Assembly (NCBI GenBank): GCA_029265335.1
Contig: JAJUJN010000094.1
Span: 1 to 7,563, forward strand
Origin: Alcaligenaceae bacterium
GTDB lineage: Bacteria > Pseudomonadota > Gammaproteobacteria > Burkholderiales > Burkholderiaceae_B
Direction: 5' to 3'
Length of the DNA: 7,563 nucleotides
Position 1 is the first letter of the stretch, and every line of letters starts with the position of its first letter. A program made the position numbers and the translations under genes. The notes under the pieces were generated by a model that was not told the DNA's origin, did not search any database, and saw only the letters and a list, made by a program, of their open reading frames with translations. Shown here one piece after another: positions 1-6,037 of the stretch.

Positions 1-903
1 AAACGCGCCAATAATGGCTGGATCGCCATGATCCAGCACTATTTCGTGAGCGCCTGGGTGCCCGAGCAGGGCGTGAACCGGGTGAACGACCTGGTCAGCC
101 TGGGTGATGGCGTGTTTGCCGTGAGATCGGTGGAGCCGGTGGGGACCATTGCGCCCAACGAAACTGCCACGGTGTCTTCCCAGCTATGGGTGGGGCCGCA
201 AGATCAGAACGCGCTCGAAGCAGTGGCGCCCGGTCTCGACCTGGTGGTGGACTACGGTTGGTTCACCGTCATCGCCAAGCCGCTCTTCATTGTGATGACC
301 TGGTTGCACAGCTGGCTGGGCAACTGGGGCTGGACCATCGTGGCGCTCACGGTGTTGATCAAGCTCGTGTTCTTTCCGCTTTCGGCCGCCAGCTATCGTT
401 CGATGGCACGCATGAAAGCCGTGGCGCCGCGGCTCACGGCCCTGCGCGAAAAGTATGGTGACGATCGCCAGAAAATGAACGCGGCCATGATGGAGCTTTA
501 TCGCAACGAGAAAATCAACCCGCTGGGGGGGTGCTTGCCCATTGCCGTGCAGATTCCGGTGTTCATCTCGCTTTACTGGGTGCTGCTGGCCAGCGCCGAG
601 ATGCGCGGTGCGCCGTGGATTCTCTGGGTGCACGACCTTTCGGCGCGTGATCCCTACTTCATTCTGCCGGCCTTCATGATGGCCACCATGTTCCTGCAGA
701 TCAAGCTGAACCCCACGCCGCCCGACCCCATGCAGGCGCGCATCATGATGCTGATGCCGCTCATCTTTGGTGGCATGATGTTCTTCTTCCCGGCGGGGCT
801 GGTGCTCTACTGGGTGGTCAACAACATCCTCTCCATCGGGCAGCAGTACTACATCACGCGCAAGCTGCAGAGTGAGCCGGTGGGCAAGGCCCGCAAGGCC
901 TGA
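1..903 (+). CDS. yidC: Membrane protein insertase YidC, C-terminal part (5' truncated by window edge)
   Basis: YidC inserts and folds inner-membrane proteins, alone or with SecYEG. The reading frame is open from base 1, so the gene starts upstream. About 300 codons are visible of a family length near 550. They begin in the last part of the periplasmic domain, followed by the conserved insertase core. Membrane segments are seen around bases 270-330, 340-400, 540-600, 655-705 and 745-840. Family signatures are NPLGGCLPI (bases 517-543), the [15 protein letters not shown] stretch, and [14 protein letters not shown] near the end. The groove position that is Arg366 in E. coli YidC appears to be Lys here (bases 361-363), a conservative basic residue. 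The protein ends in a short basic tail (KARKA), typical of the ribosome-facing C-terminus. mnmE follows 32 bases later, the usual proteobacterial order. Identity is secure; only the N-terminal half is missing. Confidence 0.97.
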   Translation, partial: KRANNGWIAMIQHYFVSAWVPEQGVNRVNDLVSLGDGVFAVRSVEPVGTIAPNETATVSSQLWVGPQDQNALEAVAPGLDLVVDYGWFTVIAKPLFIVMTWLHSWLGNWGWTIVALTVLIKLVFFPLSAASYRSMARMKAVAPRLTALREKYGDDRQKMNAAMMELYRNEKINPLGGCLPIAVQIPVFISLYWVLLASAEMRGAPWILWVHDLSARDPYFILPAFMMATMFLQIKLNPTPPDPMQARIMMLMPLIFGGMMFFFPAGLVLYWVVNNILSIGQQYYITRKLQSEPVGKARKA

Positions 904-921
904 AGTTCGGGCGTGGTGCGC

Positions 922-926
922 GGAGG
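922..926 (+). promoter_or_regulatory. Shine-Dalgarno site of mnmE
   Basis: GGAGG lies 9 bases before the ATG at 936 but only 3 bases before the in-frame ATG at 930. The spacing favours 936 as the true start. The two choices differ by only two residues. Confidence 0.7.
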
Positions 927-935
927 TTAATGCTC

Positions 936-2360
936 ATGGCCTCACCTCACGATCCCATCGTTGCCGTTGCCACGCCTCCCGGGCGTGGCGGCGTCGGCGT
1001 GGTGCGAATTTCGGGCCGCCACCTCGCGCCCTTGCTGCCTGGCTTGTTGGGCCGTGAGCAGCTCCGACCGCGCCACGCACACTATCTGCCGTTTCTCGAC
1101 GCCGAGGGCGAGGTCATCGATCAGGGCCTGGCCCTCTTTTTTGTGGCGCCGCACTCATACACAGGCGAAGAAGTGCTCGAACTGCAAGGCCATGGCGGCC
1201 CCATGGTGATGCGTCGCCTGCTGGCCCGCTGCCTCGAGGTAGGTCGCTCACAAGGCCTGCGCCTGGCCGAGCCGGGCGAGTTCACCCAGCGCGCGTTTCT
1301 CAATGATCGGCTCGACCTCGCGCAGGCCGAAGCCGTGGCCGATCTGATCGATGCGGCCAGCGAGGCCGCCGCCCGTGGCGCAGCCGCTTCGTTACGGGGC
1401 GTGTTCTCCACGGCCGTGAACGATCTGGCCGAACGCATCCTGCAACTGCGTTTGCTGGTCGAAGCCACACTCGACTTCCCCGAAGAAGAAATCGACTTTC
1501 TGGAAAAGTATCAGGCCCGAGAACGCTTGCAGGGCATCCGTGAGCAGCTCGAGCAGATTCGCGCCCAGGCTCGCCAAGGCGCCTTGCTGCGCGAAGGTCT
1601 GCAGGTTGTGCTGGCCGGCCAACCCAACGTGGGCAAATCGAGCCTGCTCAACGCTCTGGCGGGCCATGAGGCAGCGATAGTCACCGATATTCCTGGTACC
1701 ACGCGCGACCGCGTGGTGGAGCAGCTCACCCTCGACGGTGTGCCCTTGCACATCATCGACACGGCGGGTCTGCGCGCCACCGACGACGCTGTGGAGCAAC
1801 TGGGAATCGAACGAAGCTGGGCCGCTATTGCCCAGGCCGACGTGATCGTGCACCTGCACGACGCCAGCAGGCCCGCCGATAACGACGCCTTGCAGGCAGA
1901 GATTCTGAGCCGCGTGCCCCGCGGTACACCTGTCTTGCAGGTGTACAACAAAGTAGACCTGCTCGCGCCGGACGCCGTGGCCGCGCTGGAGCGCAGCGTA
2001 ACAGCAACGCCCCATTCCGACGAGCAGCCCGGTCAAACTTCACGCGACACCGTGCTGGTGATCTCCGCGCAACAGGGCACGGGCCTGAACACCCTGCGCC
2101 AACGCTTGCTCGAGCTCGCGGGCTGGACGCCGGGTGACCAATCCCCCTTTCTGGCACGAGAGCGCCACCTCCAGGCCCTGGCCGCCACCGCCGAGCATCT
2201 GGAACTTGCCGACGAGCACGCCGCGGCCGACGATCGCGTGTTGGATCTCTTTGCCGAAGAACTGCGCCTGGCCCATCAACATCTGGGTGAAATCACCGGG
2301 CAGGTGACCAGCGACGATCTGCTGGGAGCGATTTTCTCGCGGTTCTGCATCGGCAAATAG
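936..2360 (+). CDS. mnmE: tRNA uridine-5-carboxymethylaminomethyl modification GTPase MnmE
   Basis: MnmE works with MnmG (GidA) in the cytoplasm to install cmnm5 on wobble U34 of certain tRNAs, using methylene-THF, glycine and GTP. The predicted protein is 474 residues, close to the family norm. Its N-terminal folate-binding domain (about 1-120) carries [16 protein letters not shown] and the [17 protein letters not shown] block. Helical segments flank the inserted G domain. The G motifs are P-loop GQPNVGKS (228-235), GTTRD (254-258), DTAG (275-278) and NKVD (338-341). The protein ends in FCIGK, whose Cys (471) is the conserved C-terminal cysteine. No key residue is missing. The start at 936 is preferred to 930 because of Shine-Dalgarno spacing. 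The gene lies 32 bases after yidC and may share its transcript. Two strong internal inverted repeats lie in the G-domain coding region (1698-1717 and 1924-1946). Confidence 0.98.
   Translation: MASPHDPIVAVATPPGRGGVGVVRISGRHLAPLLPGLLGREQLRPRHAHYLPFLDAEGEVIDQGLALFFVAPHSYTGEEVLELQGHGGPMVMRRLLARCLEVGRSQGLRLAEPGEFTQRAFLNDRLDLAQAEAVADLIDAASEAAARGAAASLRGVFSTAVNDLAERILQLRLLVEATLDFPEEEIDFLEKYQARERLQGIREQLEQIRAQARQGALLREGLQVVLAGQPNVGKSSLLNALAGHEAAIVTDIPGTTRDRVVEQLTLDGVPLHIIDTAGLRATDDAVEQLGIERSWAAIAQADVIVHLHDASRPADNDALQAEILSRVPRGTPVLQVYNKVDLLAPDAVAALERSVTATPHSDEQPGQTSRDTVLVISAQQGTGLNTLRQRLLELAGWTPGDQSPFLARERHLQALAATAEHLELADEHAAADDRVLDLFAEELRLAHQHLGEITGQVTSDDLLGAIFSRFCIGK
1698..1717 (+). other. Inverted repeat inside mnmE (switch region)
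   Basis: ACCACGCG (1698-1705) and CGCGTGGT (1710-1717) form a perfect 8-bp stem with a 4-base loop, in the codons for the GTTRD switch motif and the following RVV. It is probably fortuitous given the constrained protein sequence. Confidence 0.25.
1924..1946 (+). other. Inverted repeat inside mnmE (before NKVD)
   Basis: GTACACCTG (1924-1932) and CAGGTGTAC (1938-1946) form a perfect 9-bp stem with a 5-base loop, just upstream of the codons for the NKVD guanine-specificity motif. No T run follows. Its function, if any, is unknown. Confidence 0.3.
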
Positions 2361-2361
2361 C

Positions 2362-2378
2362 TCCTGCCCGCAGCAGGA
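2362..2378 (+). terminator. Possible weak hairpin terminator after mnmE
   Basis: Arms TCCTGC (2362-2367) and GCAGGA (2373-2378) form a 6-bp stem with a 5-base loop, starting one base after the mnmE stop codon. It is followed by AATTC rather than a T run, so it is at best a weak intrinsic terminator or a 3'-end stabilising hairpin. Confidence 0.3.
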
Positions 2379-2422
2379 AATTCGGGTATAAGGCTCCGCG
2401 TTGTTTCGCCATCGACATCAGC

Positions 2423-2451
2423 TTGTCAGCTTCAACATATTAATATATGTT
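2423..2451 (+). promoter_or_regulatory. Candidate sigma70-type promoter of the zitB-like/arsR unit
   Basis: TTGTCA (2423-2428, 5 of 6 to TTGACA) and TATGTT (2446-2451, 4 of 6 to TATAAT) are separated by exactly 17 bases. Transcription would begin near 2457-2459. An ATG at 2463 would then have almost no leader, while the ATG at 2481 would have about 23 bases. The spacer and -10 are covered by an inverted repeat, as expected of a repressible promoter. Confidence 0.5.
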
Positions 2452-2453
2452 GA
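2432..2453. promoter_or_regulatory. Inverted repeat, putative operator for the ArsR/SmtB-type repressor
   Basis: Arms TCAACATAT (2432-2440) and ATATGTTGA (2445-2453) are perfect inverted copies around a TAAT centre. The site is an AT-rich island in GC-rich DNA and lies over the spacer and -10 of the candidate promoter. Known SmtB/CzrA-type operators are similarly AT-rich imperfect or perfect palindromes near the promoter. Assigning this site to the product of the downstream arsR gene is an inference from position and form. Confidence 0.55.
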
Positions 2454-2465
2454 TATGTAGATATG
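2445..2465 (+). repeat. Three ATATG units with 8-bp period
   Basis: ATATG occurs at 2445-2449, 2453-2457 and 2461-2465, each start 8 bases after the last. The first lies in the right arm of the inverted repeat, the second begins on that arm's last base, and the third contains the ATG at 2463. They may be extra half-sites for the repressor or chance in an AT-rich stretch. Confidence 0.5.
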
Positions 2466-2480
2466 TTTGATGGAAAACGG

Positions 2481-3443
2481 ATGCCGCATTCTCACCACGG
2501 TCACCACGGGCACGGCTCTGATCACGACCACTCCCACGTCCACGAGGTGACCAGCGCCAACCAACGCAAGGTGCTGATCTCCTTTGTGCTGATCTTCAGC
2601 TTCATGTGGGTTGAAGTGATCGGCGGTTGGCTGTCGGGTTCGCTTGCGCTCCTCGCCGATGCTGGCCATATGCTCACCGACGCCGCGGCGCTGGCCCTGG
2701 CCTATGCCGCTTTTCGGGTGGGCAAAAAGGCGGCAGACAGCAAGCGCACGTTTGGCTATCTGCGTGTAGAAGTGATCGCCTGCCTGCTCAACGCCGCCAC
2801 GCTGTTTCTGATTGTGGTGTGGATTGCCTATGAAGCGTGGCAACGGTTTTTCGACCCTGGCGAGATTCTGGCTGGTGCAATGTTGGCCGTGGCGGTTGGT
2901 GGCTTGTTGGTCAACGCACTGGTGCTGTGGATCATGACCCGTGGCGACCGAGACCACGTGAATGTGCAAGGCGCGATCGTGCATGTGCTGGGTGATCTGC
3001 TGGGTTCCGTAGGGGCTATTGTGGCGTCGGTGGTGATCATGCTCACCGGCTGGACGCCGATCGACCCGCTCTTGTCGGTGGTCGTGGCGCTCATCATCCT
3101 GCGCAGCGCTTGGCGGCTCATGGGCAAGTCCATACATATTCTGCTCGAGGGCGCCCCTGAACATGCCTCGCCGGAAGCCATCATCAACGATCTGCCTCGG
3201 CATGTGCCCGGGCTGGCCGAAGCCCGCCATATTCATGTTTGGCAACTGACCTCTGGGCGCACCATGGCCACTTTGCACGTTCGCGCCAAGTCGGATGCAG
3301 ACGCGCCGGCCGTGGTGCGTCGGGTGGCTCAGGTGCTCGAAGAAGAATTCGACATTGAGCATGCCACCATCGAGATCGATTGGAATAGCGAAGATGAACT
3401 CAGCGCCTGTAGCCTGCAACCGCAGTCGGTGACAACAACGTGA
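2481..3443 (+). CDS. zitB: Cation diffusion facilitator family zinc exporter, ZitB-like
   Basis: This is an inner-membrane CDF antiporter expected to export Zn2+ (possibly Cd2+ or Co2+) in exchange for protons. From 2481 it is 320 residues, near the family norm. A His-rich cytoplasmic N-terminus (about 2-22) precedes six membrane segments and a cytoplasmic C-terminal domain with HIHVWQLTSG. The transport site shows HxxxD in TM2 (H63, D67, within LLADAGHMLTD) and HxxxD in TM5 (H168, D172, within VHVLGDLLGS). This HD/HD tetrad is the ZnT/ZitB pattern, not the DD/HD set of YiiP. TGWTPIDPLLS and LLEGAP are also ZitB-like. An in-frame ATG at 2463 adds six residues. I prefer 2481 because GGA lies 6 bases ahead of it and the candidate promoter would leave almost no leader for 2463. 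The stop overlaps the arsR start. The family is certain, the exact metal is inferred. Confidence 0.9.
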   Translation: MPHSHHGHHGHGSDHDHSHVHEVTSANQRKVLISFVLIFSFMWVEVIGGWLSGSLALLADAGHMLTDAAALALAYAAFRVGKKAADSKRTFGYLRVEVIACLLNAATLFLIVVWIAYEAWQRFFDPGEILAGAMLAVAVGGLLVNALVLWIMTRGDRDHVNVQGAIVHVLGDLLGSVGAIVASVVIMLTGWTPIDPLLSVVVALIILRSAWRLMGKSIHILLEGAPEHASPEAIINDLPRHVPGLAEARHIHVWQLTSGRTMATLHVRAKSDADAPAVVRRVAQVLEEEFDIEHATIEIDWNSEDELSACSLQPQSVTTT

Positions 3444-3793
3444 AAGAACCTAGCTGCCAGCACGACAGCCGTGGCGGGCGAAGGGCGCTCACCTTTTCGA
3501 GCGATGACGTTGCCATGGTTGCGCAAACCTTCCACTTGCTGGGCGACCCTACGCGCTTGCGGATTCTGCTCGAATGCATGCGGGGCCCAAGCTCCGTAGG
3601 CGCCATGGCCGAAAGCCTCGGGCTCTCGCAGTCGCTGGTGAGCCACCATTTGCGCCTGCTGCGGGGCGCCCGTCTGGTCAAGCGCGAGAGACGCGCCAAA
3701 CAGATGTTCTACGAAATTGCGGATCATCATGTGGCTCATGTGCTGAGCGACATGGTGGCGCACACCCAGGAAGAGCAAGCCAACGGGGATTGA
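3440..3793 (+). CDS. ArsR/SmtB-family metal-responsive repressor with alpha-5 zinc-type site
   Basis: This is a winged-helix repressor of 117 residues, a normal length. The GTG start at 3440 overlaps the transporter stop (GTGA, 4 bp), with GGTGA 7 bases upstream, so translation is probably coupled. The core is FHLLGDPTRLRILL (31-44), a recognition-helix region around GLSQSLVSHHLRLLRGARLV (61-80), and a beta wing. The C-terminal helix carries D95, H97, H108 and E111. This spacing (DxH, ten residues, HxxE) matches the alpha-5 Zn/Co site of SmtB (D104, H106, H117, E120). The ELCVCD cysteine motif of ArsR/CadC-type alpha-3 sites is absent. Known alpha-5 sensors release DNA on binding Zn or Co, so this product likely represses the zitB-like/arsR unit through the inverted repeat at 2432-2453. 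Family confidence is high; metal and target are inferred. An internal ATG at 3515 would remove the N-terminal 25 residues and is less likely. Confidence 0.92.
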   Translation: MKEPSCQHDSRGGRRALTFSSDDVAMVAQTFHLLGDPTRLRILLECMRGPSSVGAMAESLGLSQSLVSHHLRLLRGARLVKRERRAKQMFYEIADHHVAHVLSDMVAHTQEEQANGD

Positions 3794-3799
3794 GCGGTG

Positions 3800-3823
3800 G
3801 CCCCTTTTGGTGGTTTAAGGGGC
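3800..3823. terminator. Hairpin between convergent genes, possible bidirectional terminator
   Basis: Arms GCCCCTT (3800-3806) and AAGGGGC (3817-3823) are perfect inverted copies with a 10-base loop. The hairpin fills the 43-base gap between the arsR stop and the end of the minus-strand MFS gene. Neither strand has a T run after the stem, so intrinsic termination would be weak. Position is the main argument. Confidence 0.45.
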
Positions 3824-3836
3824 AGCCTCTGGCCAA

Positions 3837-5054
3837 TCAGGCCGAGGCGTCACCCACCAGGCGGTTACGGCCCGCCAGCCAGCCGCAGCCGGCCATCACC
3901 AGCGCCGCACCCGCGCATAGCCACAGGGGCAGCCCCCAACCACCGGAGCGCTCGAAGATCCAGCCCATGCCCGGCGGGCCCGCCGCGGCGAGCCAGTAGG
4001 CGGTGGATTGGGCCATGCCAGCCAGGGCTGCGGCCTGCAACGGCGATGTGGAGCGGAGGGCCACCAACACCAGCCCCAGGATCATGCCGGCGCCCGAAGC
4101 CGTACCGAAGGCGGCAACCCAAAAACCCGACCACGCTGGCGCCGCCCAGAGGCCAATGAGACACACGGCGACGATGAGCGAGACCAGCGCGGCGATGGCC
4201 TGCTGGTTGCGCAGGCGCCGCAGCACCGGCGCCAAAACCAGGCCCGGCAGCCCGGCCATGAATTGCATGATGCCGTGCCAGGTACCGGCCGCCTCGGCCG
4301 AGTATCCGGCGCCCGTGAGCAAGGCCGGCAACCATCCGATCAGCACGTAGTAGAGCGCGGAGTTGATCGCGATGAAAAGCGACACCTGCCAGGCCAGCGG
4401 CACGCGCCACAAGGCGAGACGGGGGCGGTCGGCTGCCGCCTTGCGCGCCGCTGCCGCATCGTGGTGCCGAGTTTGCGGCAGCCAGATAAGGATGCCGGCC
4501 AAGGGCATCAGTACCATCAGCAAGAGGGCGTTGCTCCAGCCCAGGCCCGCGCCGATGGCCAGTGGCACCATGGCGGCCGACATCAGGGCGGCGCCTATGC
4601 CCATGGTGATGGCATAGGCGCCGGTGAGCGCCGCAATGTGTTGTGGGAATCGGCTCTTGAGCAAGCCGGGCAAGAGCACATTGCCGAAGGCGATTCCCAT
4701 GCCGATGGAGCCCATGCCGGCATACACGCACCAGAGTGGCCCCAGTGACCTGAGCACAATGCCGCCGCCAATGAACAGCAGCCCCAGCATGAGAGCTCTT
4801 TCGATGCCGATGCGCCCGGCCACTGTGGCCGCCAGGGGCGAAACCACGGCCATGGCAAGCAGCGGCAATGTGGTGATGAAGCCCACCTGCACGGTAGTGA
4901 GATCGAAAGTGGCCTGGATGCTGGCCAGCAGCGGCGACACCCCGGTCATGGGACCGCGCAGGTTGGCGGCAATCCACAGCACGCCCAGAATCAGAAAAGG
5001 GGTGCTGTACCACCAGGCTCGGGAGCTGACGGCAGGTTGAGGTCGAGCGCTCAT
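3837..5054 (-). CDS. MFS transporter, CynX/NimT (cyanate permease-like) family
   Basis: This predicted 12-TM inner-membrane major facilitator has 405 residues. The family signatures are NLRGPMTGVSPLL in the first helix (31-43) and the C-terminal block from RSTSPLQAAALAGMAQS to LAAAGPPGMG (334-364). That block matches the RTP..AAALSGMAQS..YLLAA.GP wording of CynX-like transporters. A charged cytoplasmic loop (about 194-216) separates the two six-helix halves. CynX-type proteins have been linked to cyanate or 2-nitroimidazole transport in E. coli. No cyanase or other pathway gene is nearby, so the substrate cannot be named. The ATG at 5054 is chosen because it overlaps the tcdA stop (ATGA, 4 bp) and has AGGG 8 bases upstream. 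The frame stays open to 5150, but that extension is out-of-frame tcdA sequence. It is probably co-transcribed with and translationally coupled to tcdA. Confidence 0.88.
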   Translation of the reverse strand: MSARPQPAVSSRAWWYSTPFLILGVLWIAANLRGPMTGVSPLLASIQATFDLTTVQVGFITTLPLLAMAVVSPLAATVAGRIGIERALMLGLLFIGGGIVLRSLGPLWCVYAGMGSIGMGIAFGNVLLPGLLKSRFPQHIAALTGAYAITMGIGAALMSAAMVPLAIGAGLGWSNALLLMVLMPLAGILIWLPQTRHHDAAAARKAAADRPRLALWRVPLAWQVSLFIAINSALYYVLIGWLPALLTGAGYSAEAAGTWHGIMQFMAGLPGLVLAPVLRRLRNQQAIAALVSLIVAVCLIGLWAAPAWSGFWVAAFGTASGAGMILGLVLVALRSTSPLQAAALAGMAQSTAYWLAAAGPPGMGWIFERSGGWGLPLWLCAGAALVMAGCGWLAGRNRLVGDASA

Positions 5055-5899
5055 TCGGTAGGCCCTGGCAAGATAACGGCAAGGGCTTCGTGTGCAGCGG
5101 CAAGCCCCATGGTGGCGGTGACGGTAACGATCGACCCATAGCCTGCACACGACAGACCTTGCGGCGTGTCCTCAACGACGCAGCCACTGTCGTCTAGCGG
5201 CGGCAGCGTAGGTTGATCGAACCAAAGGCTGTGCACTCCCATGCGGGGCACTCGTTTGCGCGCCTTGCCGGCTGTGCTGCCCCCTTTCGGGTAGCCATGG
5301 TGGCGACGCAGCTGATGCCGCAGGCGGTTGAGCAAGGCGTCGTGGGTGACCTGCGACAGATCGCCCACCCGCAGGGAAGTGGGCAGCGTTTTGCCACCTG
5401 CGGCACCACACACAATGAGGAATTGCCGCCGCTCGCGGGTCAGCAGCACCATGGCGAGCTTGGCCGAGACCTGATCGGTAGCATCCACCACGACCGCATC
5501 GGGCGGTAGCACCAGGGCGGCGTTCTCAGGCGTGAGAAAGTCATCGATCAGCGTGGTGCAGCATTCGGGATGGATCTGTTGGATGCGTTCGGCCATGGCT
5601 TCGATTTTGGCCTGACCCAGTGTGGGGGTGAGCGCATGTATCTGACGGTTCACGTTGGAGGCCGCCACATGATCGAGGTCGATCAAGGTGAGGCGGCCGA
5701 CGCCGCAACGCGCCAGCGCCTCCGCAGTCCACGAGCCCACCCCGCCCAGGCCCACGACCGCCACGTGCGCCTCGTTCAGAAGCTGGTTGGTGTGTGGCCC
5801 GTGCAGACGGCGCAGGCCGCCAAAACGGCGCTCTGACTCGGGCGCGAGCGTTGTGCCAGCAGTGGCAGAAGCAGAAGGGCTTGTGGGATAGGAAGACAT
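5051..5899 (-). CDS. tcdA: tRNA threonylcarbamoyladenosine dehydratase TcdA (CsdL), ThiF/E1-like
   Basis: TcdA uses ATP to cyclise t6A37 of ANN-decoding tRNAs to ct6A, in concert with the CsdA-CsdE sulfur-relay proteins in E. coli. The protein is 282 residues (E. coli about 268). After a Ser/Thr/Ala-rich N-terminus of about 20 residues come ERRFGGLRRLHG, then the E1-like Rossmann domain: GLGGVG (50-55), LIDLD (73-77), NVNRQ (82-86) and DATD (139-142). SCAGYGS (250-256) and the following TVTATMG lie in the usual C-terminal region. A basic segment (about 205-219, KGGSTAGKARKRVPR) is also present. ATG 5899 is the first ATG of the frame. A TTG at 5965 would add 22 residues with no family resemblance, so it was not used. 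The Shine-Dalgarno at 5899 is poor. ThiF, MoeB and HesA are alternatives, but the motif wording and standalone context favour TcdA. Confidence 0.92.
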   Translation of the reverse strand: MSSYPTSPSASATAGTTLAPESERRFGGLRRLHGPHTNQLLNEAHVAVVGLGGVGSWTAEALARCGVGRLTLIDLDHVAASNVNRQIHALTPTLGQAKIEAMAERIQQIHPECCTTLIDDFLTPENAALVLPPDAVVVDATDQVSAKLAMVLLTRERRQFLIVCGAAGGKTLPTSLRVGDLSQVTHDALLNRLRHQLRRHHGYPKGGSTAGKARKRVPRMGVHSLWFDQPTLPPLDDSGCVVEDTPQGLSCAGYGSIVTVTATMGLAAAHEALAVILPGPTE

Positions 5900-5960
5900 G
5901 CTGGCAGATGATAAAACAATGGGTGAATTCCGCGGCTCAAAGCAGGAGTTTGAGTGTGCC

Positions 5961-5985
5961 CGCAAGCGCCCCTGGGCGTTTTGCG
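5961..5985. other. Imperfect inverted repeat in the tcdA-corC divergent region
   Basis: CGCAA (5961-5965) pairs with TTGCG (5981-5985), and CGCC (5967-5970) with GGCG (5975-5978), leaving a small internal bulge and a 4-base loop. It partly overlaps the weak -35-like element proposed for corC. It could be a protein-binding site, or chance in GC-rich DNA. No T run follows on either strand. Confidence 0.3.
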
Positions 5986-6008
5986 TCGGCGGTACGTTCG
6001 GTTATGCT
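5981..6008 (+). promoter_or_regulatory. Weak candidate promoter for corC-lnt
   Basis: TATGCT (6003-6008, 4 of 6 to TATAAT) lies 16 bases after TTGCGT (5981-5986, 3 of 6 to TTGACA). Its start point would leave a leader of roughly 20-25 bases before the ATG at 6038. The match is poor, but it is the best candidate I see in a region where corC must have a promoter, since the gene upstream is divergent. Confidence 0.3.
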
Positions 6009-6037
6009 AACCCTTCCTTAACTTGTCCTGTTGGACG

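Noticed and set aside
530..536. A run of about seven G residues in yidC as a phase-variation tract
   Set aside because: It encodes the invariant GG of NPLGGCLP in an essential gene. Phase variation there is implausible and the tract is short.
740..751. A 12-bp perfect palindrome GCATCATGATGC inside yidC
   Set aside because: It has no loop and encodes a Met-rich membrane segment with repeated ATG/ATC codons, so it is readily explained by the protein sequence.
1392..2036. A 214-codon minus-strand frame antisense to mnmE
   Set aside because: mnmE is certain from its G motifs. The antisense product has no recognisable features.
2387..2392. TATAAG after mnmE as a -10 element
   Set aside because: No -35-like hexamer lies at the right spacing, and the better-spaced promoter at 2423-2451 explains expression of the next gene.
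2418..3419. A 333-codon minus-strand frame antisense to the zitB-like gene
   Set aside because: The plus-strand product has a full CDF fold with metal ligands. The antisense frame has His/Gln-rich low-complexity wording typical of a mirror frame and no ribosome-binding site that I can support.
2361..3793. The zinc module as a mobile genomic insertion
   Set aside because: No flanking direct repeats, integrase, transposase or tRNA gene is visible. The codons of both genes resemble their neighbours, and only the short control region is AT-rich.
4008..4748. A 246-codon plus-strand frame antisense to the MFS gene
   Set aside because: The composition is Gln, Gly, His and Arg rich with no recognisable domain. 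It is explained by the codon bias of the opposite strand.
3865..5187. A 440-codon open frame on the minus strand overlapping the MFS gene
   Set aside because: It is out of frame with the MFS gene, whose membrane helices and CynX-family motifs are clear. The 440-codon translation is rich in Arg, His, Gly and Pro with no family resemblance, as expected of a shadow frame in GC-rich DNA.
5908..5913. A TATCAT -10-like element for tcdA on the minus strand
   Set aside because: No acceptable -35 lies 16-18 bases upstream, and transcription would begin almost at the start codon. The evidence is too thin to annotate.
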